64,000 nucleotides of DNA from assembly GCF_008727735.1 (NCBI RefSeq), contig NZ_CP044227.1, positions 2,615,001 through 2,679,000 of the forward strand. The letters are read 5' to 3'. Made by a program: the position numbers and the translations under genes. Shown piece by piece: positions 35,908 to 44,052 of the stretch. Source of the stretch: Flintibacter sp. KGMB00164 (GTDB lineage Bacteria > Bacillota > Clostridia > Oscillospirales > Oscillospiraceae). Position 1 is the first letter of the stretch, and every line of letters begins with the position of its first letter. The notes under the pieces are model-generated. The model searched no databases. It saw only the letters and a list, made by a program, of their open reading frames with translations, and had not been told where the DNA came from.

Positions 35908-38064
35908 TTAGCTCAGCTGGAACTGGCCGGTATACAGCTGGTAGTAGCGGCCCTTCTGGTCCAGCAGCTGCTGGTGGTCGCCCTTCTCCTGAATTTCGCC
36001 GTGCTCGATGACCACGATGCAGTTGGAGTTGCGCACGGTGGAGAGACGGTGGGCGATGACAAAGACGGTGCGGCCCTCCATCAGGGCGTCCATGCCCTGC
36101 TCGATGTGCCGCTCGGTGCGGGTATCGATGGAGGAGGTGGCCTCGTCCAGGATCATCACCGGGGGATCAGCCACGGCGGCCCGGGCAATGGCCAGCAGCT
36201 GCCGCTGGCCCTGGGACAGGTTGGCGCCGTCGCCGGTGACCATGGTGTTGTAGCCGTCGGGCAGGCGGCGGATAAAGGAGTGGGCGTTGGCGCTCTTGGC
36301 GGCGGCGATGCACTCCTCGTCGGTGGCGTCCAGGCGGCCGTAGCGGATGTTATCCATAATGGTGCCGGTGAACAGGTGGGTATCCTGGAGCACCGCGCCC
36401 AGAGAGCGGCGCAGGTCGTCCTTGCGGATGGCCTTGACGTCGATGCCGTCGTAGGTGATGAGGCCGCCCTCGATCTCGTAGAAGCGATTGATGAGGTTGG
36501 TGATGGTGGTCTTACCCGCGCCGGTGGAGCCCACGAAGGCGATCTTCTGGCCGGGGTTGGCGTACACCGACACGTCCTTCAGGATACGCTTGCCGGGGAC
36601 ATAGGAGAAGTCCACGTGGTTGAAGCGGACGGCGCCTTTGAGCTCGGTGAGGTAGAAGTCCTCCCCAGGCACGCTGCGCACGGTGCCGCGGATGATGTGC
36701 AGGGTGTTCCTGCCCTCCCGGTCGGGATACTTCCAGGCCCAACCGTGGTTAGCCAGCAACGCAGAGTCGGTGATGGGGGTCAGCGTACCGTCCGGCTCCA
36801 CCCGCACCCAGATTCCATCGGTGGAATCCTGGTGGGGCGCCAGCAGACGCAGCCCCTTCTGCTCCCGCACCGCCTGGCCCAGCTCCACGGGGTTGTCATC
36901 CGGGCCAATGAGCACTGGCACCAGGGTCATTCCCGCACTGCGGGGGGTCTTCCAGGCCCAGGTGTGAGGCCGGCCGGAGCCGGTGTACTCCCGCAGGGTG
37001 CCGTTGGCGTCCTTCTCGGCGCCTACCAGGGTGACAGAGCCCTGGTCCACCTCAGGCTGGGTGTCCATCACTTCAAAGATTCGCTCGGCGCCCGCCAGGG
37101 CGGACAGGAGGGTGGTCATCTGCTGGGAGATCTGGTTGAGGGGCTGGCCCACCTGCTTGGAATAGTTAAGGTAGACCACCAGGCCGCCCAGGTCAAAGCC
37201 TTGGAGAACGGACAGCAGTCCGCCGAAGGCTGCGGTGGCGGCGTAGCTGATGTTCATCAGGTTACCGGAGACCGGCATGATCATGGTGGAGTAGTAGTTG
37301 GCCTTCTGGGCGGCATCCCGGTAGGTCTCATTGAGTTTTTGAAACTCCTCCTTGGCCTTTTCCTCGTGGGTAAAGGCCTTGACCACCTTCAGGCCCTCGA
37401 TCATCTCCTGGATGTTGCCGTTCACATCGCCCAGGGCCGCCTGCTGCTGCTGATAGAACTTGCGGCTGCGGCCGCCCAGCTTCTTAAAGAGCTGGATGGT
37501 GAGCACCAGCAGCAGGGCGGTGACGAGAAACAGCTTCCAGTTGATGAAGAGCATCAGGCCCACCAGGCCCACAAACATGAGCACGCTGGAGCACAGGGAG
37601 ACGACACTCTGCTCCAGGGCCAGCTGCACGTTGTCCGCGTCGTTGGTAAAGCGGCTCATGAGCTCGCCGTGGGGGTGCTGGTCAAAGTAGCTCAGGGGCA
37701 GGTCCTGGAGCTTGTCAAACAGGTCCTTACGCAGGCGGTTGACGCCCCGCTGGGCCAGACGCACCATGGTGGCCGACTGGCCGTAGGTTGCCAGACAGCC
37801 GATGAGGTAAACGCCCACCAGCATGGCGATGGACTTGGCCAGGCCGGCCACGTCGGTACAGCCAGACCAGATAAAGTCGTTGATGATGCCGCGCATCATA
37901 TAGGAGCCGCCCAGGTTGGTACACACCGAGATCACCAGGCAGCCCAGCACCGCCAGCAGCGGCAGCTTGCTGCGGGTGAGGTAACCCAGCAGACGGCCAA
38001 TGGTTTTGCCCATGTTCTTGGGCTTCTGATATCCCCCTTTGGGGGCATGATTGGGTCCCGGCAT
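35908..38064 (-). CDS. ABC exporter (membrane-ATPase fusion) with large insert
   Basis: The 718-residue half-transporter has six membrane helices (about 20-330) and a C-terminal ATPase with Walker A GSTGAGKTT (512-520), signature LSQGQRQLL, Walker B VMILDEATSSID and H-loop VIAHRLS. Between the two lies an extra region of about 130 residues (341-475), absent from standard MsbA-type exporters. It contains two Trp motifs, HTWAWK (367-372) and GWAWK (441-445), suggesting an internal duplication. The gene overlaps the next exporter gene at the start codon; the two likely form a heterodimer under the adjacent MarR regulator. The substrate is unknown, perhaps a drug or peptide. Confidence 0.93.
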   Translation of the reverse strand: MPGPNHAPKGGYQKPKNMGKTIGRLLGYLTRSKLPLLAVLGCLVISVCTNLGGSYMMRGIINDFIWSGCTDVAGLAKSIAMLVGVYLIGCLATYGQSATMVRLAQRGVNRLRKDLFDKLQDLPLSYFDQHPHGELMSRFTNDADNVQLALEQSVVSLCSSVLMFVGLVGLMLFINWKLFLVTALLLVLTIQLFKKLGGRSRKFYQQQQAALGDVNGNIQEMIEGLKVVKAFTHEEKAKEEFQKLNETYRDAAQKANYYSTMIMPVSGNLMNISYAATAAFGGLLSVLQGFDLGGLVVYLNYSKQVGQPLNQISQQMTTLLSALAGAERIFEVMDTQPEVDQGSVTLVGAEKDANGTLREYTGSGRPHTWAWKTPRSAGMTLVPVLIGPDDNPVELGQAVREQKGLRLLAPHQDSTDGIWVRVEPDGTLTPITDSALLANHGWAWKYPDREGRNTLHIIRGTVRSVPGEDFYLTELKGAVRFNHVDFSYVPGKRILKDVSVYANPGQKIAFVGSTGAGKTTITNLINRFYEIEGGLITYDGIDVKAIRKDDLRRSLGAVLQDTHLFTGTIMDNIRYGRLDATDEECIAAAKSANAHSFIRRLPDGYNTMVTGDGANLSQGQRQLLAIARAAVADPPVMILDEATSSIDTRTERHIEQGMDALMEGRTVFVIAHRLSTVRNSNCIVVIEHGEIQEKGDHQQLLDQKGRYYQLYTGQFQLS

Positions 38065-39803
38065 TATTCACCCACCCCTTCCTGCTGAGATTGATAGATT
38101 TCCTGATAAATGGGGCTGCTCTTGAGCAGCTCGTCATGGGTGCCATGGGCGGCGATGTGGTCATCCTCCAGAATCAGGATCTCGTCGGCGTACTGCACCG
38201 AGGAGATGCGCTGGGCAATGATGATGACGGTGGTGTCCTTCAGGTTCTTGGCGAAGGACTCCCGGATGGCCGCCTCGGTGGCGGAGTCCACGGCGGAGGT
38301 GGAATCGTCCAGGATAAGCACTGCGGGCTTGCGGAGCATAGCCCGGGCGATGCACAGCCGCTGCTTCTGGCCGCCGGAGACGTTGGTGCCGCCCTGGGTA
38401 AGCATGGTATCAAAGCCATCGGGCAGCGCCATGATGAAGTCGTAGGCCTGGGCGTCCTTGGCCGCCTGGATGATCTCCTCCTCGGTAGCGTCCTCCTTGC
38501 CCCACTTCAGGTTCTCCCGGATGGTACCGGTGAACAGCACGTTGGTCTGGAGCACCATGCCGATGCGGCTGCGCAGTTCCTCCAAGGGGTAGTCCCGCAC
38601 GTCCACGCCGTCCAGCAGCACCGCGCCGCCGGTGACGTCGTAGAAGCGGGGGATGAGGTTCACGAGAGAGGACTTGCCGGTGCCGGTGCCGCCCACGATG
38701 GCCACAAACTGGCCGGGCTTTACGTCAAAGCTGATGTGGGAGAGCACATCGTCTCCGGTGCCGGTGGCCACATACTTGAAGGACACATCCCGGAACTCCA
38801 CCTCGCCCTTGGGGGCGGGCAGGACCTGCTTTTCGGCCTCGGGCTTATCCTCTACGGAGGGCTCGGTGTTCAGCACCTCGTTAATACGGTGGGCACAGGC
38901 CTGGGCACGGGAGAGCTGCAGCAGGGACATGGCCACCATCATCACGCTCATGAGGATCTGGACGATGTAGTTGATGAAGGCCTGCAGCTGGCCCAGATCA
39001 AAGGTGGCGTTCATAACCATCCGGCCGCCGAAGTACAGCACCGCCACGGTGGCGCCGTTCATGGCCAGCATCATGATGGGCAGGATGGCAATGATGCGCA
39101 GGCCAACGGCCAGGGCGGCATTCATCAGCTCATCGTTGGACTTTTTAAACTTTTTCCGCTCGTAGTCGGCCCGCACGAAGATCTTGACCACCCGGATGGC
39201 CACCAGGTTCTCCTGGAGGGTGTTGTTCAGGTTGTCGATCTTCTTCTGCATGGTTTCAAACAGGCGGGTACAGATAAACATCAGTCCGCCCACCGCAATG
39301 AGCATCAGGGGGATGACCACCACCAGCACCAGCGCCAGCTTGGCGTTGAGGGTAAAGCTGATACACAAAGCGGCCACCAGCATCACCGGGGCACGCACCA
39401 GCATACGAAGGCCCATGGCCAGCATCATGGTCATGGCGTTGACGTCGTTGGTCATACGGGTGATGAGGGAGGCGGAGGAGAAGCGGTCGATGTCGGCAAA
39501 GGAGAACTCCTGCACCTTGTCAAAGAGGCACTGGCGCAGGTTTGCGCCGAACCCCTGGCTGGCAAAGGCGGCATATTTGGAGGCAAATACACCGCAGAAC
39601 ATGGCCACACCCGCCAGAGCCAGCATCACCAGGCCCATTTTAAAGATGTAGCCCACATCGCCGGTGGGGATGGCGGTATCCACGATCTCCGACATCACCA
39701 GGGGGAGCAGCAGCTCGCAGATGACCTCCAGAACGATCAGGATGGGGGCCTTGACGGCCTGCCGCTTGTAGCCCTGGAGGTGGGTCAAAAACAGTTGAAG
39801 CAA
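38064..39803 (-). CDS. ABC exporter (membrane-ATPase fusion), partner subunit
   Basis: The 579-residue half-transporter has six membrane helices and an ATPase with Walker A GGTGTGKSS near 370, signature VSGGQKQRLCIARAM, Walker B VLILDDSTSAVD (the usual Glu after the Asp pair is Asp here, suggesting a degenerate site) and H-loop IIAQRIS (Gln instead of His). Such changes mark the non-catalytic half of heterodimeric exporters like TM287/288 and BmrCD. The start is TTG at 39803, 7 bases after AGGAAG. Its stop overlaps the start of the second exporter gene. Confidence 0.93.
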   Translation of the reverse strand: MLQLFLTHLQGYKRQAVKAPILIVLEVICELLLPLVMSEIVDTAIPTGDVGYIFKMGLVMLALAGVAMFCGVFASKYAAFASQGFGANLRQCLFDKVQEFSFADIDRFSSASLITRMTNDVNAMTMMLAMGLRMLVRAPVMLVAALCISFTLNAKLALVLVVVIPLMLIAVGGLMFICTRLFETMQKKIDNLNNTLQENLVAIRVVKIFVRADYERKKFKKSNDELMNAALAVGLRIIAILPIMMLAMNGATVAVLYFGGRMVMNATFDLGQLQAFINYIVQILMSVMMVAMSLLQLSRAQACAHRINEVLNTEPSVEDKPEAEKQVLPAPKGEVEFRDVSFKYVATGTGDDVLSHISFDVKPGQFVAIVGGTGTGKSSLVNLIPRFYDVTGGAVLLDGVDVRDYPLEELRSRIGMVLQTNVLFTGTIRENLKWGKEDATEEEIIQAAKDAQAYDFIMALPDGFDTMLTQGGTNVSGGQKQRLCIARAMLRKPAVLILDDSTSAVDSATEAAIRESFAKNLKDTTVIIIAQRISSVQYADEILILEDDHIAAHGTHDELLKSSPIYQEIYQSQQEGVGE

Positions 39804-39834
39804 GTCCGATCTTCCTTTCTTTCCCTACAAGGGG

Positions 39835-40293
39835 TCATGGTTGGTCCAGACGCAGGTTCTCCAGCGCACGGAGATAAAAGCCGTGCAGCTGGGTCTGCTC
39901 CTGGGTGGTAAAGCCGGCGTACATCCGCCGGTTCACCCGCTGCAGGCAGGCAAAGCAGTCATCCACCGCTTTCTGGCCCTTGTCGGTCAGCTTCACCCGG
40001 TTGCGCCGGGCGTCGCCGGGCTCAGGTTCCCGGTGGATATATCCCTTTTTCTCCAGGGATTTCAGCGAGGTGGCTACCGCCGCGGGAGAAATATCCAGCA
40101 GAGTGGACAGCTCCCGCTGGGCCTGGACCTGTCCGTCCGGGCAGCGGTCTCCCGCACTGCGCAAAATGCACAACAGCAGCGGGTGACCTACCTCCTGCAA
40201 GCCGGCAGCATTCAGCTCCGCCTGCACCGCATTGCGGTGGGCCTGGTGCAGTTTATGCTCCAGCACCCCCAGATCAATGCCAAGGTTTGCCAC
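39835..40293 (-). CDS. MarR family regulator of the ABC exporter operon
   Basis: The 152-residue protein has a MarR fold with LSTLLDISPAAVATSLKSLEKKGYIHREPEPGDARRN as recognition helix and wing. The start is GTG at 40293 after GGAAGGGAGGGAA. It is 31 bp upstream of the two ABC exporter genes on the same strand, so it probably represses its own operon and responds to an exporter substrate. Palindromes in its leader (TTAATCATTAA, AACATGTT) are candidate binding sites. Confidence 0.92.
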   Translation of the reverse strand: MANLGIDLGVLEHKLHQAHRNAVQAELNAAGLQEVGHPLLLCILRSAGDRCPDGQVQAQRELSTLLDISPAAVATSLKSLEKKGYIHREPEPGDARRNRVKLTDKGQKAVDDCFACLQRVNRRMYAGFTTQEQTQLHGFYLRALENLRLDQP

Positions 40294-40323
40294 GCAGTTC
40301 CCTCCCTTCCTTCGACGTTTTTC

Positions 40324-40381
40324 GTTAACAGCTTAATCATTAACATGTTGAACATTTTAGCACTGAGGGCCAAAATGTCAA
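40324..40381 (-). promoter_or_regulatory. Promoter and putative operators of the marR-ABC operon
   Basis: Minus strand -35 TTGACA (40376-40381), 16-base spacer, -10 TAAAAT (40354-40359). Downstream lie three short palindromes: AACATGTT (40342-40349), TTAATCATTAA (40333-40343) and GTTAAC (40324-40329). These A/T-rich dyads are likely MarR sites. Confidence 0.7.
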
Positions 40382-40438
40382 GGCTGGAGCGGGCAGATTC
40401 AAAATTTGTTCATAAATGCCGCAAATTGCATTTATTTG

Positions 40439-40477
40439 GAACATCCGTTTGACTTCCAAAGGGGGATATGGTACAAT
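40439..40477 (+). promoter_or_regulatory. lexA promoter with SOS-box-like site
   Basis: -35 TTGACT (40449-40454), 17-base spacer, -10 TACAAT (40472-40477). GAACATCCGTTT (40439-40450) differs at one base from the Gram-positive SOS core GAAC-N4-GTTC and overlaps the -35, as expected for LexA autorepression. Confidence 0.7.
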
Positions 40478-40528
40478 ATTTGCAAAATAAAACCACGCCG
40501 CCCAGTGTGTCCGGGAAGGAGCTTGGCT

Positions 40529-41146
40529 ATGAAAATGCTGACCCCGAAACAGCAAAAAATTTACGATTATATCTTGGATTTCACGGCAGAGCACGGCTAT
40601 CCCCCCTCGGTGCGGGAGATCGGCGCCGCCGTGGGCCTCAAGTCCCCCTCCACGGTCCACTTCCACCTCAAAGGGCTGGAGGAGGCGGGGGTCATCGTCA
40701 AGGCCGAGGGCAAGACCCGGGCCATCTCCCTGCCCGGCGTGTCCCCCCGCCCGGTGGCGGAGGAGACCGATCCCCACGCCAACCAGATCCCCGTGGTGGG
40801 CAACGTGGCCGCCGGCTCCCCCATCCTGGCCGAGGAGTGCATTGAGGACTACCTCACCTTTGATACCGAGGGTCTGTCCGGAGAGCACTTTGCCCTGCGG
40901 GTGCGGGGCGAGTCCATGCTGGGGGCGGGCATCCTCCCCGGCGACCTGGTGGTGGTCCACCGGCAGAGCGAGGCCCAGTCGGGCCAGATCGTGGTGGCCC
41001 TCTTCGAGGACGAGGCCACGGTGAAGACCCTGCGCCGCCGGGATGGCAAGGTGTGGCTCATGCCGGCCAACGACGAGTATCAGCCCATCGACGGCACCAA
41101 GGCCCAGATCCTGGGCCAGGTGGTAGCGGTGGTGCGGCGCTACTGA
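40529..41146 (+). CDS. lexA: LexA repressor
   Basis: The 205-residue SOS repressor has an N-terminal winged helix (TPKQQKIYDYILDFTAEHGYPPSVREIG), a cleavage site in VAAGSP (Ala-Gly bond) and the S24 peptidase dyad: Ser in RGESMLGAG and Lys in ATVKTLRR. On DNA damage RecA filament promotes self-cleavage and SOS genes are expressed. ATG 40529 follows GGAAGGAG; the longer frame includes the promoter. The ylmH-like gene begins one base after its stop and is probably co-regulated. Confidence 0.97.
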   Translation: MKMLTPKQQKIYDYILDFTAEHGYPPSVREIGAAVGLKSPSTVHFHLKGLEEAGVIVKAEGKTRAISLPGVSPRPVAEETDPHANQIPVVGNVAAGSPILAEECIEDYLTFDTEGLSGEHFALRVRGESMLGAGILPGDLVVVHRQSEAQSGQIVVALFEDEATVKTLRRRDGKVWLMPANDEYQPIDGTKAQILGQVVAVVRRY

Positions 41147-41147
41147 G

Positions 41148-41945
41148 ATGACAAAGACCGAACTGTTGGACCGCTGCGCCCGCAGCGGCGAGGAGCGGGT
41201 GCTTCTCTCCCGGGTGCTGGACAAGCTGGAGCTGTCCCAAAACCGGGGCATCCCCGCCCATACTCCCTTTCTCTCCCCGGGAGAGCGGGCGTCCGTGACC
41301 GATTTGCTCTCCGCCTGGGGGCACCCTCGGCACGTGTTTTTCGGCGGCTACCCCGATGCCGAGCGCACCGTGTGTCTCTTTCTCCCCGACTGGCAGGAGG
41401 AAGAGGACGCTATCGCCGACCCGGAGGGTCCTCTGGCCGCTTTGGAGGCCACCTTTCCCAACGGGGCAGAGTTGTCCCACCGGGACATTCTGGGCTCCCT
41501 CATGGGGCTTGGAATCACCCGGGAGAAGCTGGGGGACATTTTGGTGGAGGGAAACCGCTGCCAGGTCCTGGCCCTGCGGGACGCCCTGCCCATCCTTCTG
41601 AGCCAGTGGGAGTCCGCCGGTCGGTGGAAGGCCAAGCTGCGGGAAATTTCCCTCTCGGAGCTCACCCCCAAGCCGCCTCAGGTGAAGACCATCCGGGACA
41701 CGGTGGCCGCCCTGCGGCTGGACGCGGTGCTGGCCTCCGGGTTTTCCACCTCCCGCTCCAAGGCCGCTCAGCTGGTGAGCGCCGGGCGGGTATCGGTGAA
41801 CCACCGGGAGTGTATGAAAAGCGACCGCACCGTAGAGCAGGGGGACGTGCTCTCCTGCCGGAGGCTGGGCAAGTGCGTGGTCAAAGAAGTGCTGGGCCAG
41901 TCCAAAAAGGGCCGGATCATGCTGATTTTAGAGCGATATATATAA
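41148..41945 (+). CDS. S4-domain RNA-binding protein, YlmH family
   Basis: The 265-residue protein matches the YlmH family: MTKTELLDRCARSGEERVLLSRVLDKLELS at the start and a C-terminal S4 domain (LRLDAVLASGFSTSRSKAAQLVSAGRVSVNH) with a conserved LGQSKKGRIMLILERYI end. YlmH binds stalled 50S-peptidyl-tRNA complexes and was first linked to cell division. In Bacilli it lies in the ylm division cluster; here it follows lexA by one base. Its stop codon directly abuts a 160-bp inverted-repeat element. Confidence 0.9.
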   Translation: MTKTELLDRCARSGEERVLLSRVLDKLELSQNRGIPAHTPFLSPGERASVTDLLSAWGHPRHVFFGGYPDAERTVCLFLPDWQEEEDAIADPEGPLAALEATFPNGAELSHRDILGSLMGLGITREKLGDILVEGNRCQVLALRDALPILLSQWESAGRWKAKLREISLSELTPKPPQVKTIRDTVAALRLDAVLASGFSTSRSKAAQLVSAGRVSVNHRECMKSDRTVEQGDVLSCRRLGKCVVKEVLGQSKKGRIMLILERYI

Positions 41946-42105
41946 GGCAACACCGCACAAATGCACCTGCGATGCTTTGCGGAAATTTTGCGCCCGGATT
42001 TTGTTGCGATTTCTTACAATACATCCAGTATTGTCGCAAAATCGCGCCGCATCCGGACAAAAAATTTGCTCGCAAATCATTCTTGTCGAATTGTGCGGTC
42101 TCGCC
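41946..42105. mobile_element. MITE-like 160-bp inverted-repeat element
   Basis: The element is bounded by a 15-base inverted repeat, GGCAACACCGCACAA (41946-41960) and TTGTGCGGTCTCGCC (42091-42105), 13 of 15 matching. Its centre folds on ACAATAC/GTATTGT with imperfect outer pairing (GATTTTG...CAAAATC), so the whole can form a long cruciform. It has no ORF, and base use (A/T-rich) differs from the flanks. ATAA occurs on both sides as a possible target duplication, the left copy overlapping the ylmH stop. I recall similar GGCAACACCGCACAA ends in gut Clostridia but cannot verify it. Confidence 0.65.
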
Positions 42106-42107
42106 AT

Positions 42108-42144
42108 AAAAAAATCCTGCTGTCTGAGACAGCAGGATTTTTTT
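42108..42144. terminator. Bidirectional terminator between ylmH and the GH13 gene
   Basis: A perfect 17-bp stem, AAAAAAATCCTGCTGTC/GACAGCAGGATTTTTTT, with a TGA loop. T-runs on both strands; the right arm reaches the stop codon of the GH13 gene. Confidence 0.93.
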
Positions 42145-44014
42145 ATTCTTCTTCCTCCATGGGTACAATCTGCAGCAGGCTGCCGGTACGGGGCTGCAAG
42201 GTGAGCAGATGGCCCTCGGGGCCGATGTGGAACCGGGCGGAGCCCAGCAGCAGCTGCACGCCCTCGTGTTCCCGCAGGCGCAGGGTGGCCTCCTCGCTGC
42301 CGGTATTGAAGGCGGCCAGGATGGTCTCCCCTCCCTGGGTGCGGGTGAAGGCCAGCACCGGCCCCTTGCCCACCCGGTAGTGGATATCTCCCTGGCGCAG
42401 GGCGGAGCTCTGCTTGCGCATGTGGCCCAAACGGGAGAACCAGCCCATCAGCTCCGAGTCCTCCCTTCCCCAGGGGAAGGTGCGGCGGTTGAAGGGGTCC
42501 TCAAAGCCCTCCATGCCCGCCTCGTCGCCGTAGTACACGGTGGGGGAGCCGGGGAACGCAAACATCAGGGCTGCGCCCAGCTTCAGCAGCTCCTTGGCCC
42601 GGCGGCGCTGGTCAGGTCCCAGGCGGTAGTTGGAGCGCCACTCCTTGCTCTGGTGCTCACAGCCCTCCTCTGCCCCCAGCAGGGTGAGGATGCGGGCCGT
42701 GTCGTGGGTGCCCAGAGAGTTCATGGCGGAGTAGTAGGCAAAGCGGGGGTAGTTTTCCCGCAGAGTCTCCATCGCATTGACAAAGTCGGCGGCGTCGCCG
42801 CCCTTTAAATAGGACAGCACCGCGTTGCGGAAGGGGTAGTTCATCAGGCCGTCGCAGTGCCGGCCCATGATGTGCCGCCGGCGCACGCCGTAGGCCACCT
42901 TGGTGGAGCCGTCCTCCCACACCTCGCCGATGATCACCGCGTCGGGCTTCTCCGCCCGGGCAGCCTCGTGGATGCCCCGGACAAAGTCGTCGGGCAGCTC
43001 GTCGGCCACGTCCAGCCGCCAGCCGTCCGCGCCCGCCCGCAGCCACCGGCGCACCACGCTGTCTTTCCCGCCGAAGATAAACTCCCGGTAGGAGGGGTCG
43101 TGCTCGTTCACCGCAGGAAGGGAGTAGATGCCCCACCAACTCTCATACTGGTCCGGCCAGTGAATAAAGTTAAACCAGGAGCGGTAGGGGGAATCCTCAC
43201 TCTGGCAGGCTCCAGGAGTGGGATAGAATCCGTCGCCGTTGAAGTAGCGGCTGACATAGCCGGTGTGGTTGAACACGCCGTCCAGCATCACCCGCATCCC
43301 CCTCTGGTGGGCCATCTGGCACAGCTGGGTAAAGTCCTCTTCGGTACCCAGCATGGGGTCGATGTTGCTGTAATCGGCGGTACCGTAGCGGTGGTTCTCC
43401 GCCGCCTCAAAGATGGGGCAGAAATACAGGGTCTCCACCCCCAGGCCCTGGAGGTAGTCCAGCTTCTCCATGACGCCCTTCAGGTCGCCGCCGAAGAAGT
43501 CTCGGTTGCGGATCTCTCCGTTCTTGTCCGGGCGGAACTCCGGCTCCTCCTGCCAGGCGGTGTGGACCCACCGTCCTCCCACCATTCCTTGAGGATCAGG
43601 CACCCGGGTGCGGCGGAAGCGGTCGGGGAAGATCTGGTAGGTCGTCCCCTCGCCAAACCATTCCGGCACCACCTCTCCCCCGTCGTAGACGGTGAGCTGG
43701 TAGGGGCCGAACATCTTCCGTCCCTTTCCGTCCAGCCGCTCCAGACCAAAGGAGTACCAGACCAGTCCCACATAGTCCCCCGTGTCCAGGGTGCAGGTAA
43801 ACAGATCCCGGGCTCCGTCCAGCCCCGACCAGGGCATATTCAAGGTGACGGTGGCGTCATCCCGGAACTCAAAGCGGGCGGACATGGTAGCCCGTGAAAA
43901 CCCTTCCGCGCGCAGGGGGCGCAGGGTGAGCTGCACCTTGGTGCCCGAGGGAACGGCGCCGTACGGGGTTTTGCAGCGGGGATCTCTGGAATTGTATACG
44001 GAACGGTCTGGCAT
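42143..44014 (-). CDS. GH13 alpha-amylase family enzyme (neopullulanase/cyclomaltodextrinase-like)
   Basis: The 623-residue protein has an N-terminal beta domain (about 1-120, CBM34-like) and a GH13 barrel. The four conserved regions are DGVFNHTG, GWRLDVADEL (nucleophile Asp), IIGEVWED (acid/base Glu) and LGTHD. A C-terminal beta domain ends at EEEE. No signal peptide is present, so it acts on maltodextrins or cyclodextrins inside the cell. The ATG at 44014 follows GGAGG by 7 bases. No sugar transporter or glycogen gene accompanies it. Confidence 0.92.
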   Translation of the reverse strand: MPDRSVYNSRDPRCKTPYGAVPSGTKVQLTLRPLRAEGFSRATMSARFEFRDDATVTLNMPWSGLDGARDLFTCTLDTGDYVGLVWYSFGLERLDGKGRKMFGPYQLTVYDGGEVVPEWFGEGTTYQIFPDRFRRTRVPDPQGMVGGRWVHTAWQEEPEFRPDKNGEIRNRDFFGGDLKGVMEKLDYLQGLGVETLYFCPIFEAAENHRYGTADYSNIDPMLGTEEDFTQLCQMAHQRGMRVMLDGVFNHTGYVSRYFNGDGFYPTPGACQSEDSPYRSWFNFIHWPDQYESWWGIYSLPAVNEHDPSYREFIFGGKDSVVRRWLRAGADGWRLDVADELPDDFVRGIHEAARAEKPDAVIIGEVWEDGSTKVAYGVRRRHIMGRHCDGLMNYPFRNAVLSYLKGGDAADFVNAMETLRENYPRFAYYSAMNSLGTHDTARILTLLGAEEGCEHQSKEWRSNYRLGPDQRRRAKELLKLGAALMFAFPGSPTVYYGDEAGMEGFEDPFNRRTFPWGREDSELMGWFSRLGHMRKQSSALRQGDIHYRVGKGPVLAFTRTQGGETILAAFNTGSEEATLRLREHEGVQLLLGSARFHIGPEGHLLTLQPRTGSLLQIVPMEEEE

Positions 44015-44052
44015 ATTTGGACCTCCAAACAAACTTGGGATAGGGAAAATGC

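Noticed and set aside
35269-38088. A 939-codon plus-strand open frame opposite the ABC exporter and overlapping mntP
   Set aside because: It is a shadow of GC-rich third positions: the protein is Gly/His/Val/Gln-rich without domains, and mntP and the ABC exporter on the other frames have clear family motifs.
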